From: Bullera alba
Taxonomy: Eukaryota > Basidiomycota > Tremellomycetes > Tremellales > Bulleraceae
Direction of reading: 5' to 3'
DNA: 64,000 bases
NCBI GenBank assembly: GCA_001600095.1
Contig: BCIX01000001.1
Coordinates: 5,915,198 to 5,979,197, forward strand
The notes below the pieces were generated by a model. That model searched no databases. It saw only the letters and a program-made list of their open reading frames with translations, and was not told the origin of the DNA. The position numbers were made by a program, and so were the translations under genes. Each line of letters begins with the position of its first letter. Position 1 is the stretch's first letter. Below, one piece after another: positions 1-12,200 of the stretch.

Positions 1-416
1 CTGGGCGGTAACACTGACTTTCGCTTGCTTGGCGCTTCGTCCTGCGGAGCAGATGTAGTGCTCGCGCTTGAGGGTCCCGCCTGGATCTCCTGCTCGACTT
101 CGGCTAGCTCGGCCTTCAAGCGTCGTATGCGAGCTGCTGGGGTTTCCTTCGGCGCGTGCGACGATTCTGATGAGGAGGATGAAGAGGAACGTCGGTGACC
201 AAGTGGAGGAAGTCGAGGTCGGAAGGATACTGATAAGGAAGGGTCTATGATCTGTGGTATCAGACTGAAGACCCCATCTGCGACGAGGGTATAGACTCGA
301 TCACCTACCCGGACGCCTCGAGCCCCTCCCAAACACCTTTTCCGCCTTACGTCGAGCTGGAAGCCCTGATCCATCAATCCCTTCAGAAGTCGGCCTGACG
401 ATATAACTGTCGCTTT
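1..416 (-). CDS. Unrecognised coding segment with C-terminal coiled coil (partial)
   Basis: The minus strand has one reading frame open from the stop at 417-419 to the window edge. It reads into a charged segment (VRRKRCLGGARGVRVGDRVY), then a Ser-rich stretch, then a short heptad-like helix (RIRRLKAELAEVEQEIQ) at about 110-60. That composition looks like real coding sequence. The only upstream ATG in frame is at 374. The protein runs off the left edge, so its C-terminus is missing. It could be a separate gene starting at 374 or the 3' part of the coding stretch at 417-881; no splice choice I tried joins the two frames cleanly. I do not recognise the family. Confidence 0.4.
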
Positions 417-881
417 CTAGTATGCCATCGCTCTATGCAGCATATCTGGGATCAGCCTCACGTAATGGGAGAACAGAGCCCCCGACATACCGGACGCAAC
501 GCTGATTCTGGCTCATCAACCGTTTCGAAAATGTCCTGAGCGGTATCCTGGACGATTGTCAGTCTTGCTGCTTGGTCGCGCTGGCAGCAACCCACGATGT
601 CTGGCAGGCCGTGATACTTGCTCGTCATGCTTGTCAGTGCTGATGTGTGGTATGAAGTGCATCATGACTCGACTTGAGATCTGAGACGTGAACATAGACC
701 AGGCAACCTGAAACGTCGCGTCAGTAGCGGAATCAAAATACGAAACGCTCAGACCGTCGCAGGAGCCGCTGTCCAGACTGACTGGAATCCTTGCTGTGAT
801 TCTCTCTTCCTTCCCCTCAACTTCCATCCATGCCACCGGATCTCGAAGCAACGTGATTGAAAGTGAGGCAGGAAGAGGGAC
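417..881 (-). CDS. Unrecognised small protein or 5' exons of the left-edge gene
   Basis: The minus strand is coding-like from about 881, beginning VPLPASLSITLLRDPVAWME and continuing to TDKHDEQ. A 70-nt intron at 548-617 (donor gtatca, branch ctgac) joins it in frame to DTAQDIFETVDEPESALRP. A 29-nt intron at 433-461 (gtgagg, ctgat) then leads to a stop at 417-419. I could not fix the start codon; candidate first exons lie near 960 but none joins in phase. It may belong to the same gene as the coding segment at 1-416. I recognise no domain. Confidence 0.35.
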
Positions 882-1062
882 AACTCAGTACGAATATAGC
901 GACAAGATGGCTCGGCATCAGAGTGGGCATACTCGTCGATCAGAACTCAGAGGTTTGGCCATTCCGCTGACGCAGACATCTAACGGGTAGTCTCCGTTCC
1001 GCAAGTCTGGCTGCCCCGTCCTGCTGACTCTTCGAGCTCAAAGACCCAATGGGACCAATAGT

Positions 1063-2941
1063 ATGTCAAGTAGTCATGAAACTGAGTGACCTATTTATCG
1101 CTGACCTTATCAAGTCGTGATTGTCAGGTAGTGCTGGAAATAGAGGGAACGGCTGTTCGTGTGGAGATCACTGAGAAGGCTGGCGACCGGTCATTGGTGG
1201 GTCAGATTGAACAGTACCGAGGAATTAATAGCTCACTGAGTAGATGTGTAGATGAAAACGACGATCGAGACCTCTGGCAGCAAAGACGCGAGGGCACCTT
1301 CGATCTTACACAAGGATACCAAAATGATGGTCAAGCATTACCAAGGCTCCGAGCGGTCTTCCTTAAAGGTGGGTGGCTGCTGGTGAGTCAAATCGAGGTT
1401 TCTGATGGACAATTCAGCAGTTCCAAATACAGCTGCAAGACCCATCCGAACTAGTCCGACTGCTAGCCGTCCTCAAACCATACTTTCGGATCCTGGAGCA
1501 GGGGTCCAATCAGTCTCAATCCCAGACCAGAGTGCGGAGACCACTGGAGTCCCAGAACACCCAGGAGAGCGGCAACCAAGGTACCGAATCACAGGCGATA
1601 TACAGTCAGAGCCCGACTAAACGTCAAAGAGTCACTCCGCCAACCTCGCAAACGGATCCTAGTTCCGGGGCTTTAGTCCAGCAACCGGTCGCGTCGACCT
1701 CGAGATCAGCTGCCGACAAGGATGAGGACATGAAGCGACGGCTTCTGCAGGGATTCAATAAATCATATGCCCATCCACTTGACACCACCCCCTCAGACAA
1801 AGATACGCAGGAGTCGGAGGGAGCTGCTCAGACCCAGGGACCGGGTCCAAACACCGAATCAGTTCCAGAATCTAGCAAGTCGGTAACCGAAAACACCGGA
1901 GCACCAATTGTTGCGAGCAACACAACTCGGAAGCGCTCTTCTCCCTGGTCCGAACCAAGCCACTCCGAAGTCGATTTTCTATACCCTCCACTGGATTCCG
2001 TCGCAGTCGAATGGGCCAATGACAACCCATTGATCAGCCTTAGTGCACCAGCATCGCCAATCATTCCGCCTGCAACGACTTTAGTTCCACAGAATACCGC
2101 TGCCTCCGATCTGATGGGTCTAGACCCGCCATACAGTCTACCCGATGAGGACGATGAGAACGAGACTCTGGTTCTAGACAAGATGTTCCCGCCTATACCG
2201 ACCAATAGCCAGAAGAACACGGATCCAGTCCCATTCAGTACACAAATTCACAATTGGATGGTGAGTCGTTAGTCAAGACGGAAGCTGACGTTTAGCTGAA
2301 CCTCGAACTGGATTCGCAGACCAATACCGGTGAGACCATACGAGAGATCGACCCGAGCGTCTCTGGGTCCTTGGGCACGAGTAGCACGACGTATCGCCAA
2401 GCATCACAAGACACCCAGCAGCCGACCCATCCGAGCAATTCTGCCTACTACATGGATCCGATTCAGCTACGACAGACAATCGATCAAGTGCTGAATGAGC
2501 GGGGCTATCAAGCAATCGTAAGTGAGAAGGTTTGACACATCTGACCATACACAGCTTGGCTATGTCTCTCATATGATGTCCACGGCGCAGTCTCATCCCG
2601 GCTCAAATGCTCACATCTCACCTCTACAATTCTCCCAAGTATTCACTCCCAGCGTTGATTGGCAGATTTGGCAAGCACATCACCAAGCAAACATGGCAAC
2701 ACTTCCAGTTCATCCTTCACAAGTACATCCACTGCCCTATCCCGTTCCCGCACCATCGACATATCAAGATCCTCAATCTAATGCCCAAACGCCATTCCAA
2801 TACCCCGCCTTCGATGCAGCCCAATTGAATGCTTCAAGATGGCCATCGCAAGTATCTGGTCAAGTCCAACATCTCGAAGCGCAAGTTGCTGATGACGACG
2901 AAGAATTCGAGGCCGAGATGCGGAGTCCGAGCACCTGGTAG
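1063..2941 (+). CDS. Possible Rec114-like protein (PH-like N-terminus, long disordered middle)
   Basis: Six exons join in phase: 1063-1085, 1115-1196, 1252-1368, 1418-2260, 2296-2517 and 2555-2941, giving 557 residues. Residues about 8-110 look like a small beta-rich domain closed by a helix: strands around VVLEIEGTAVRVEI and MMVKHYQG, then QFQIQLQDPSELVRLLAVLKPYF, the layout of a PH fold. The middle (about 120-340) is Ser/Thr/Pro/Gln-rich and probably disordered. A predicted helix near DPIQLRQTIDQVLNERGYQA follows, then a Pro/Gln-rich tail. A PH-like N-terminus, a disordered linker and a C-terminal helix is the plan of the meiotic break protein Rec114, and the family diverges fast enough to hide homology. 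The assignment is a hypothesis; the gene model is more secure. The first intron (29 nt) is the weakest join. Confidence 0.45.
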
Positions 2942-2978
2942 TCCAGATTGTAGCAAACATGTCCTAGATGTATCCATA

Positions 2979-4046
2979 TCATATCAGTCTGCGTGATTGG
3001 TCTCTCCTCGGAGAGCGAGAGCGAGAGCGATCTCGAGTTTTACTCCTTCCGTCATCCAGCCTGTCCTCTTTCTTTCTCTTCTCCCTGTGATCGTTACGAG
3101 AATCATCCGCTCGATACTCCCTCCGAGATCTCCTATCGCTCCGGCTGGCATCCCTACTGTCGTCCTCGAGGCGACTTCGCCTTGGCGCCTGCTCCTCTTC
3201 TTCCTCGCTCTTGGGCTCGTCCTTGCCCGGTTTCCACGTCAATTTCGCCTGGCATTTCGGACACAGTTTTACTTTGACCAACGCCTCCTTCCTCTCCCCA
3301 GCTTCTTCATATACGAAAAGCAGTTCAAATGCCCTCAGTGGCGCCATCCTCTTGACCCTTTTGACGCGTTTACTCATCGGAGTATCCAGTCCGAAATCGA
3401 TATCGGAGGGCACATTTGGTCGAGGAGTACCCCTCTGACTGACTGACGGCCCCGGAGTGCCGGCTGTAGAGCCGTGGAACATGTCTCGAGCAGCAGTGTC
3501 GACGTGAGAGGGCGATTGGTGGTATTTACAGCGTAGGGATCCACAGGTGTCTTCCCCAAGGCCATTGACGACTTCCGGGGCAGTACGCCATCGTAATGCC
3601 AGTCTGCGTGCTTTGAAGTGTTTGAGATCGATCTAGATCGAAGTTCATAGCCTGGCTCAGCTACATTCATAGGACGATAACTTAAGCGTAGGCGACTCAC
3701 CAATGCAAACTCTTTGAATAGCTTGCTCTCGTATGCCCTCGCTAGCCGCTCTTCCCAACTGACATTTTCTGGCTCTTCATCATCCCGTATGAATCTGACA
3801 CACTTTCAGTGCATCCATGACCCTCGCATATAACCTTCCTCACCTGTGATTCTCTTTCAGCACGTCCCACTCGGTTCTGCCCTGCGGGACAGGATCATTG
3901 CTGTCGCCGTAATGACGAGCAAGGTGTTGTTCCCTCTGAAAGGCATTCCGCCCTCCGAGATTGGGTTTGAACCGTGAGTCGAGCTTGTTCGCGTTTGATG
4001 AAGTCGGTGGTCCTGAGAGCAGCTTCCCGCTCGTCTTCCAGCTCAT
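2979..4046 (-). CDS. FRA10AC1 family protein, spliceosome-associated
   Basis: Three exons (4046-3844, 3794-3701, 3632-2979) give 316 residues. The match to the human FRA10AC1 family is direct and ordered: TEWDVLKENHRFIRDDEE, then SWEERLARAYESKLFKEFAL, then ALRWRTAPEVVNGLGEDTCG, then a split zinc-binding region ending ALVKVKLCPKC. The last ~70 residues are an Arg/Ser/Asp-rich tail (DRSRSRSPRRD), as in splicing factors. The human protein has been found in purified spliceosomes; its exact role is unsettled. The start at 4046 (MSWKTSGK) is the ATG nearest the conserved region; an in-frame upstream extension to 4205 looks non-homologous. Between the two CxxC-like cysteine pairs lies an extra linker of about 45 residues rich in Ser/Pro/Thr. 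Confidence 0.9.
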
Positions 4047-4412
4047 GGCTGCAGCTATGAGCCGGGCGATACCGAGTTGTACGTTCGAGTTAGCATAAAG
4101 TAGTTCCACCACCATCACCGTATGGATCGTGCTGCATTCGTGCAGGTTGGTTGTTTTGGGTGGCAAAAAGATGACGGCATCGAGCGAAGTGGGCAATGTT
4201 GCCAACTAGCTCTACCACAGCTGGGTCTAGGCCGCTCTACCCAACCTACCCTACATGAGCGATCACCGTCGACCGTATCCTCCCTCATTGACCTTCCTCG
4301 AACGCGTCGGTAACGAGCACCGAAGGCTCCACAGAGGCCCAGGGAGGATCATGGCTGTCTAAAATTGAAGCCCTCACGAGTCCAGTGCCGACGAAATCGA
4401 TGGTCGCCCGAC
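4047..4412. promoter_or_regulatory. Divergent intergenic region between the FRA10AC1-like and Sld7-like genes
   Basis: These 366 bases hold the start-side sequence of two divergently transcribed genes. I see no convincing gene, RNA or repeat in it. Short open frames on both strands lack codon bias and conserved residues. Confidence 0.5.
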
Positions 4413-6243
4413 ATGACCACTCTTGTCCCTCGCGTACTGCCGACTCCTTCTCCTCACAAGTCGAACCCATTCGCCCGACCTTCATCCTCAATCACAGAGA
4501 CTCACGCATTCTCTAGAACAGCACTCCTTCCCACCCTCGCTAGTCCGGCAAAGACGCAGCTGCAAAATGACCCGTTGTCCACACCAGCCGATAAAGCCAC
4601 GGTCGCGCGATCAGCAACTGGCTCAGCTAGGGCGAGACAGAGTTGGAGGCTGCTATGGCGAGGAGGGTTAGAGATCGGCAAAGATGGCTGGAGAATGGAA
4701 GGTTGGTCGATGGTCTGGTTGGATCGATGACTGACTCCTGAAGGTGTCACGTTTTACGCCTTATTGTCATTTCCGTCAACACCCTCTGGACAAAGTTCAA
4801 ACCCTTTTGATGCTCCAATACCGAAGTTTCAAGCAGAAGGCAGTACGACCCCTAATGCTCCAATCCTTTCCCCGTTCCCACTGCCAGCTGGTGATACCGA
4901 CTTGTGCCTCTCGCTCGAATCGATGAGGGGCAGGAAGCACCTCCAAGTCAGGGGTTTGGTCGATCTGCCCGCAAACGAAACGCTAGACGGAGGTGACGAG
5001 GCGGGTGTGCAGATGTGAGTGTTGCCAACCGGCCTAAAGCTTACGGGTCCAGGTCAATCTCCCCCAAGTCGCCGTTACTCGCTGCGTATTTCACTGGATT
5101 GCTCTGTCGGAATCCGACATTATCGCCTCAAGGCCGGACGCTTACTGCTGTGGTCATTGGCTTGGGCGACGAAGATGTCGGTGAGTACGACACTATGCGC
5201 TTGAGCTGAGAACCAGACACTGGATCAAGCATCTTGGTGTATGGTCAGCGGCAGGTGACTTTGGAGGGGGTATCACTGCGACTTTGCGCCGCCAGGCGGA
5301 GGGCTACCACTGTAAACAGTGAAAAGAAAGTACGGCCCGGAGAGCCCCTACCTCGAGGTGAGTCTAAGCATTGAACGAAAACTGACCTTTAGCGCCACTG
5401 TTCTTCCCCGATCCGAACTCGAAGAGACCTCCTGTTCCATTTCCAAGGCGATCCGGGACCGGTTCCAAGCCATTCACCCGAGCACCATCCGTACAATCAA
5501 TATACCACCATCCTCAAGTCTCGCTTCCGCTTCCGCCTCCCGCTCCAATCTCAGGCCGGACTCCAGGTAGACGAGGGGAGAAACGACCTCGGCTAGTCGA
5601 CGAGCATGGCGAGGAGAAGAGAAGGAAGAGCGGTCGCATTGTCTTGGTCCGAGAGGTGGAAACTGTAGAGGAAGAACAGGAATCCCAGCATGCGACAACA
5701 AGTGTCAAGGAGGAAGTCAAGGCGAGACCGCCGGCAGCTCCACCAGATGAAGACATCTTTGGCAAGCACCTTGCCGGTATCATTCCGACCGACATGACGG
5801 ATCCGCCGAACGTAGAGGAAGATGCCGATTCGTCATCAAATACCAAACGGCCAAAGGTCCCGCAGCAGATTTTGGACAACAAGGCTGTGAGTTTCTTCCC
5901 GTCCAAACTCCCACTGAAGTCCCTTAGTCGATACGCAAGCACACTATGCTGCTGATGGAAGAACGGGGCTGTGGGCGAAATCACGATATATTCAAAGACG
6001 TCTTTGGCATGTCCACCAAGGGGACTTATTTCGCCCTTGTGAGTGACACATACTAGACTCACATCTGATTTGTATCAGCGCAATCGCCTCGAATCTGGAC
6101 CACTCGATAAAATCGACATCCAATCTATCATCAACGGTCATCTCGACATGTACCTCCCAACTATTAACACTTCTCCTTTGGCACCAGCCAGCGCGCCGGT
6201 AGCTGACACCGAGGAAGGTTCAGTGACTGTGCAGCAAGAGTAG
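4413..6243 (+). CDS. Possible Sld7/MTBP-like replication initiation factor
   Basis: Seven exons (4413-4701, 4744-5014, 5053-5180, 5217-5357, 5393-5886, 5928-6038, 6079-6243) join in phase to give 532 residues. The N-terminus is Ser/Pro-rich. A beta-rich region begins at about residue 75 (WRLLWRGGLEIGKDGWRMEG) and continues through LTAVVIGLGDEDV and SSILVYGQRQVTLEGVSL. A basic disordered linker (GRRGEKRPRL) follows. The C-terminal ~75 residues form a compact helical segment: RKHTMLLMEERGCGRNHDIF, TKGTYFALRNRL and IDIQSIINGHLDMYL. An N-terminal beta domain, a linker and a C-terminal helical module is the plan of Sld7/MTBP, partners of Sld3/Treslin in origin firing. I infer this from layout and the flavour of the C-terminal helices, not from an alignment. 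Confidence 0.5.
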
Positions 6244-6297
6244 TACCTAGTGTTCATAATGCATAATCGTTATAATCGTAAAGGAGGACGCACATGC

Positions 6298-9200
6298 TCA
6301 TTTCCAGAGCGAGTTGTTCGAAGGGCCCAAAATGATCAATTTCTCCTCGCTCACATCCGTCGCTTCTACTGGCGGCAACTCGAGTGCCGCCCACGGATCC
6401 ATCAGTCTTCTCTCTATCAATCCTTCGTCAAGTAGGTGCTGCAGGATATCGGTGACTTCCAAACGGTCGAGCGCAGGACGCATTCGGGCTCGCAAGTTGA
6501 ACTAAAAATATCAGCAAAACTCTTGTGAGCAAACAACTCACCTCTGTGAGACCTGCACGACCGATGATGGTGTTCAAGACGCCACTCCTTGATCGCTCCC
6601 ATTCTGGCAACAGCATGTTTCCGCGGATATCCGACCATTTTCTGGGCTTGGCTCGAGCTCCACTTGGTGTTGGCATGGTCCACGAATTGACGAACGAGGT
6701 CGACACAAGGGTGGCAGTGTTGTATCCGGTCCAAAAGACGGGAGGCTCTGTTTGCGAGGCTAAAGCGGCCAAACCTTTGGAGAGGGAAATTGGCGACACA
6801 TCGAGCACATCCTGCTAGTCAGCTCGGTTCCGGCTTTGGTTTCACTTACTCTTAAAGACGGCTTGGTGATTCCGGACGGTCCAGCCTGCTTGACCAATTC
6901 TACAATCCTGGCAACTAGTGTCGGATCCGCCGCCGTCGTCGTCCATGGTTTCAATTCAGGTGGAGCAATCAGAGAAGGAGGGGGAACTGTTGCGTGCTTT
7001 TCGATCGATTCCGCCTTGCGAACCTTGACATCAAACTCAAAGTCGTCGTCATCTGGCGGGTCAGCAAAGTTCGTTCATCTTGGACTCACGAAGTTTTCGC
7101 GTGTTATACGTCTCGGTATAATACACATTGGTCGGGAATGTCGATGGATCAATGTCAAAATCGACCTCGTGGTTGGATGTCATTTGGCACAAAGCCGCCA
7201 TGTCGCCATTACCAGCCATCAAAGACCAATCCAGCGCTTCAGATTCGTCAAACTTGGCAATCAACGCCGAGGCCTCATGTTCGAGCTCGGGTAATAGTGG
7301 CCCATCTCCCAAGGTGTTCCATCTGAAATTCAATTAGCTAGATCCACCACGCTATGAACTCACCCATGGCTGAAAGCCAGGCCGCGGCCGTCGATAGAGC
7401 CCCTGGTCCGAGTTAGGATCTTGTCGTCCGACATCGCCTTCACGGTAGCCAACACCACGGAGTTTTGATAGGGTTTGAGCAGATTCGTAGCGACTGGCTC
7501 TTCGTAGGCATCCACTGGAGTCCCAACGATGATCTAAGGTCAGCTGTGTCCACAATACTGAACCCACCTTGAGTATCGCTTGCAACTTTCCCTCTTTGAC
7601 CGCGTTGGATGCCAAGTCTAGGAACTCGATATCTGGCTCCAGGATGGGACAGGCGCTCTGAGCGATGAGTCTTGGCTCGTCCCCAAGACCTTCCCAGTAT
7701 GACTCGGAATTGTTCTTCGCTGCAGGGATCGACCATGATTTCGAGAGCATGACGTTGATGTCCGCAGGGAGGTTATCAATACCAGTGTCGACTCTGACAT
7801 TGCTGATGCTGGCGAGACTTTAGCGATGCTTTGTATATCTCTTGAAGTCACTTACAGGCTCTGCTTTGAGATGTTTTGCCTCAAGTAGACCAAATGCGCC
7901 CGCAGGTCAAACTCCGTGTTGCTGTTTGGGTGTTCATCCGGCAACTCTTCAGTGCCTCGCTTCTCATGCCATAGCTTGCTCCAAGCCTCCGTCAGCCTCT
8001 CTAGGTAGGACTGTCTCCCCGGTTGATCCGTGAGGACCTTTTTCAGCCTCAGCCAAATTGCCGGCAATCTGACATCGGGGAAGATCTGAAGCATTGCAGG
8101 TCGACCCGAGGGATTGCCTTGACCTGATCGTGCTCGGATGATGGCCTCGCAGTCGACGAGCATGTCGTCGTCTTCGGTAGACCAGGCCCTTCGGTTCCTG
8201 GTAGTCCGTAGGTTCGAATCTGCCACCACGATCAGTTCTACAACGCTAGCTGGCTGTCGACTCACCTCTCTTTGGCGTTTCCTTCTTGCAAGATCGGCGT
8301 GCCATGGGGAGTTTTCGGATGGCTAGCGGACGGCCTTGCTCTGGCGCCGCGAGATCACCATACTCTTGACGTCGGACAAACGCCCGACAACCCTCGTCCA
8401 GCTCATCGTTGCTGATCGGTCCCACTCGGTTTGTCTTCTGAACAGCGTATCGACCCAGAAACTCGAGAAGGGCGGGCGAAAAGTCGATCCGCACCCTCCC
8501 GGCGGCGGCTCCGACCCGTGCTTCCCATTCGGCTTTGCTGCTAGCTCTGAACTCGGCGATCTTCTGGTGAAGCGACTCGCCAGCCTTGCGCTGTTTCTCT
8601 GCAGCGGCCCGGGCCTCCTGTTGTGCTCTGGCGAGCTCTTTGTACCTGCTACCTCGAGCTTGAACGGTTGCTCGGTGATCCTGGAGATGCTTCGACACGA
8701 CATCCCTGGGTATCGCGTACTCCCAGGCGAAGGCATCGATCTCAGCGTCGGAGTGGACCTGGCCGTTCGATGTGAAACTGTCCAGAGCATCGGATTGGAC
8801 GTCGTTCAGATCCGCGACTTCTCTCCATCGCGCACGGGAATGGAAGGTTTGTCGAGTGGGGCTGGATACCGCGAGGAGATCTGTCAAGGGAGCCATCAAG
8901 CCCTCTGTTGTGCTCGATCGTGGTATCCGCGGTACTCTGTTGATGTCGGCGTACACCGATGCGCTTTTGAAGGTTGACCAGAATTTGACGGTCTGCTCGA
9001 GGGTGATAACGGGCATGACACCAAGGAGACCTGACGATTGTGCCGCAATGTGGTATATCGGGGCGTACTCGTAAATCCTGAAGTATATAGCTTCTTGCGT
9101 CGACTCTGCTTCTGTGAATGACACCGGCAGGTCATCCTTGTCCTTGTATGTGCATGTCGCGTCACTGGCCGTCATGCGAAGTGGGTCGATCAAGCGCATC

Positions 9201-12200
9201 TCGTTTAGAGCGGAGAGAAGGCTGGCGAGTTTCGACTTTGATTTGTGACCGCCAAACCCTTTGCCCGGGTTGAGATGCTTTGGCAAGTCTTTGAGCAGCG
9301 TCTGCCGCTTTATCGGGTCGTTCAGATACGACTCGAGTTCCTCATCGTACTGCTTGATGGCGATGAAAGAGTACCACTCTGCAATGGTCACCTCGTTGAA
9401 GAGCAAAGGTACGGCGATGACCCGAGGCGACGCCACGGTGAGGTGTTCCGAGTGAGCCGATCGCTCAATGGCGCTGATGATCGCTTTGTGGAAAGTGGCT
9501 ACCCTGGCCGCTCGACCTGGTACGTAGCCGTAGAGGGACGCAACGACCCTATGCTCTTGTATCAAGGTAGCTCGTCGATCTGCCGGGTTGACCACCTCGT
9601 CGACGCCGGGAGTGTCGCGAATCGAGGCAGAGACAGAGATCCTGGGTTTGGGCTTTGCACCTGGGACTGGAAGACGAATCTCGGTGAACTGCGTTTGGGC
9701 GATTCCCGGTCGAGCGGAGCGTTTCGGCAGACTCAGTTGAGCAGAGATTTGGGTTCCCAAATCCCGAATGTACCCTTGAACAGCATGCGGATCCAAATCC
9801 ACGAGGTAGTACACTGTTGTTTTCACCCATCGTCCTGTAGTCGTAGGAGTAGTCGCAACCGTCTCTTTGAGCCTCGAGTCTCTCAGTAATGCGTTGATTG
9901 CCCGTTTGAAGACTGTGCGGTCCATCTGCGAAGCGATGGCAGGGGCGAAAGGCCAATCTGTTCCAGCTACCCGTTTGGTCCACTCGTAATGCTCGGTGCG
10001 GAGTTTATGCTCGGTGAGAACTCCGCCAAGATCCTTGAGTGTCTGGAGCACTTCATTCTGGCGCCGGATCTGACCAAGGTCGAGTCGCGAGGTATGGCGA
10101 GTCGTGACCTGCGCCGCTGAACCCAGAGCGGATGTTGAGACTGCTTCGGGAACGGATGGCGCGGTAGGATGGGCCATAACTACTGGAATTGGAGAACTCG
10201 AGGTCGGCGGCGTGGCGTGTCCTGGCAGAGGTTCTCGTTGATAATTCGCTTCCTGCATGACATGAGGCGGAGCATGATCTTGCACACCAGCTCCTTGGGC
10301 TGTCGGCTGGGAAATGACTCGGTCGGACCCGATACCACGATGCGCATCGGGTACTGGACTACTGGTGGCCCGATGTGCACCGATTGTGGGCGAGCGCTGC
10401 GGCGTTGTAGGTGGTGGTCCGGTGGCTGGAGTAGCTTGTCTATTGGATACCTCCACCAGAGGGTCCGACACCTTTTCTGCCTCTGTTGGCTCAGTTTCAC
10501 CGTTGACCGGCTGTGCTGTCGAGGCCGACTCCTTCATCATTCTCGACAAGACCGAGTTGCGTTGAAGCGGACGCAGCAGTGTCGCGGGATCGGTATTGTC
10601 CACAGCTATAGATCGATGAGGTCTCTGTCTCTTTGGCAACTCAGGGACGGGTGGTTCAGGAGGCGGCGGCGATGGTGTTGGCGGTCGAGCTGTGGCCGGA
10701 GCTATCTTTGGCAGTTTCCTCGTCGAGCCCGTCTCGGATTTCCGAGGTATTCGCTTCTGGGCGGGGGCGTCTGATGAAACCTCGGGTGTCTGAGGTGCCA
10801 ACTTGCGCTTTCTTTGCCGTGCGGCAGGTGCAGGTGAGCCATCGGTCTCGGGAACAGCGGCAGAGGTACTGTCGACACTAGGTCCAGGCTGAGATGGACC
10901 AGCTTGAGGTTGATCACCTATGGAAACCTGCTCTTGACCGGTATGTGTAACCTCTGGTATATGGACTCTTGAAGAAGAACCATTCTCGATATGTCGAAGC
11001 GACGGCCCAGAAGAGTCTGCTTGATCTGCCAGCTCCAGGGCTGAAGCCACTTCGCCCCGCTCATCAACCCCAGTGACGTCCCTATCGGTCCGAAAAACTC
11101 CTGGCAGTTCGGGAACTTCTTCATCTAGCAATGCCGGATCGATCACAACCGCATCGGAAACATGTGACCCCGCCTCGCGTTGTCCGGTCTCTTGTTGTGT
11201 TCCGGATGGTCCAGGCTGAGTCGAACCGGCTATCTCGCTTTCGGGGAGTGGGTGCTTGCGAGGTCGACCCTTCTTTTTTGGTGGAGCCGGTTCTGTCTCC
11301 TCTGCCTTTCGCTTCTCCCTTTCTGCCGCTTTTTGTCGTTTCGCTTCCTCCTTTTCCTGCTTCGCTCGGGCTTGTTCTGCGTCCTTCTGCTCTTTCTGCT
11401 TCTGCTTCGAGAGTCCGACCCGTTTCTTGTTCGGATCGTTGTTGTTGGGGAAGGAGGCAAAGTACTCTGGGATTTTACCCTCCGCAATGGCGTTTGGATC
11501 GAGGGGAGGCGGAACTCCGACTCCGGAATAGCCTCTGGGAGCAACTACGAGGGTTCCAGTGGGTCTGTGTAGGACGTAAATGGGCGCGAGCTCTGGAGCG
11601 GGGTAGACTGACCCAATGATCGTTCGGTTGACTTTTCCTGTTTCCTCCACTACTTGGATATACTTCCTGGGACGACCTCGAGCCTGAACCTCGTTGGGAT
11701 AGCGATTGATGGTCTTGTCTTTGGGCTCTCTGGCTTTCTTGGGCTGATGGCGACTCCTACCTTCCCCTAAGTCGTCCTCTGCATCAGATGTCGCGTCCCC
11801 CTTTGTCGCTGTCTTTGATTTTCCTTTCCGTCGCTCCATGATCTTTCCTTTGCCTTCGGAATCATCTCCCGCTGCTTCGGGATCGAAGATGTCCAGCGGT
11901 CGCAGCCGAGGCGCTCCACCTGCGTGTGTGATGCCCGATTCAAACGCCTTGGCGTCTCCCGTTGCCCATATGTCGAGTTGTGGCCAAATATCCCTGGGAG
12001 TATCGTAGAAGCGACGATAAGATATGTCGGCCCAATGACCTGCCGCTGAGGTCACAGGCGGATGTTTGAGTACGCTGACGTCTTGGCCTTGTGAAACCAT
12101 AAGTTCGCGATACGAGCTTAGACTGAATGCCCGGAGTCGCCTCTCTCGACCATGGGATTCCATGAGCGTTGCGATCGCCATGTGACGAAGTTCTGGTGGG

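Noticed and set aside
11131..11619. Open frames of 162 and 130 aa on the plus strand
   Set aside because: They are antisense shadows of the low-complexity Lys/Glu-rich part of the TFC3 exon; no start context or conserved residues.
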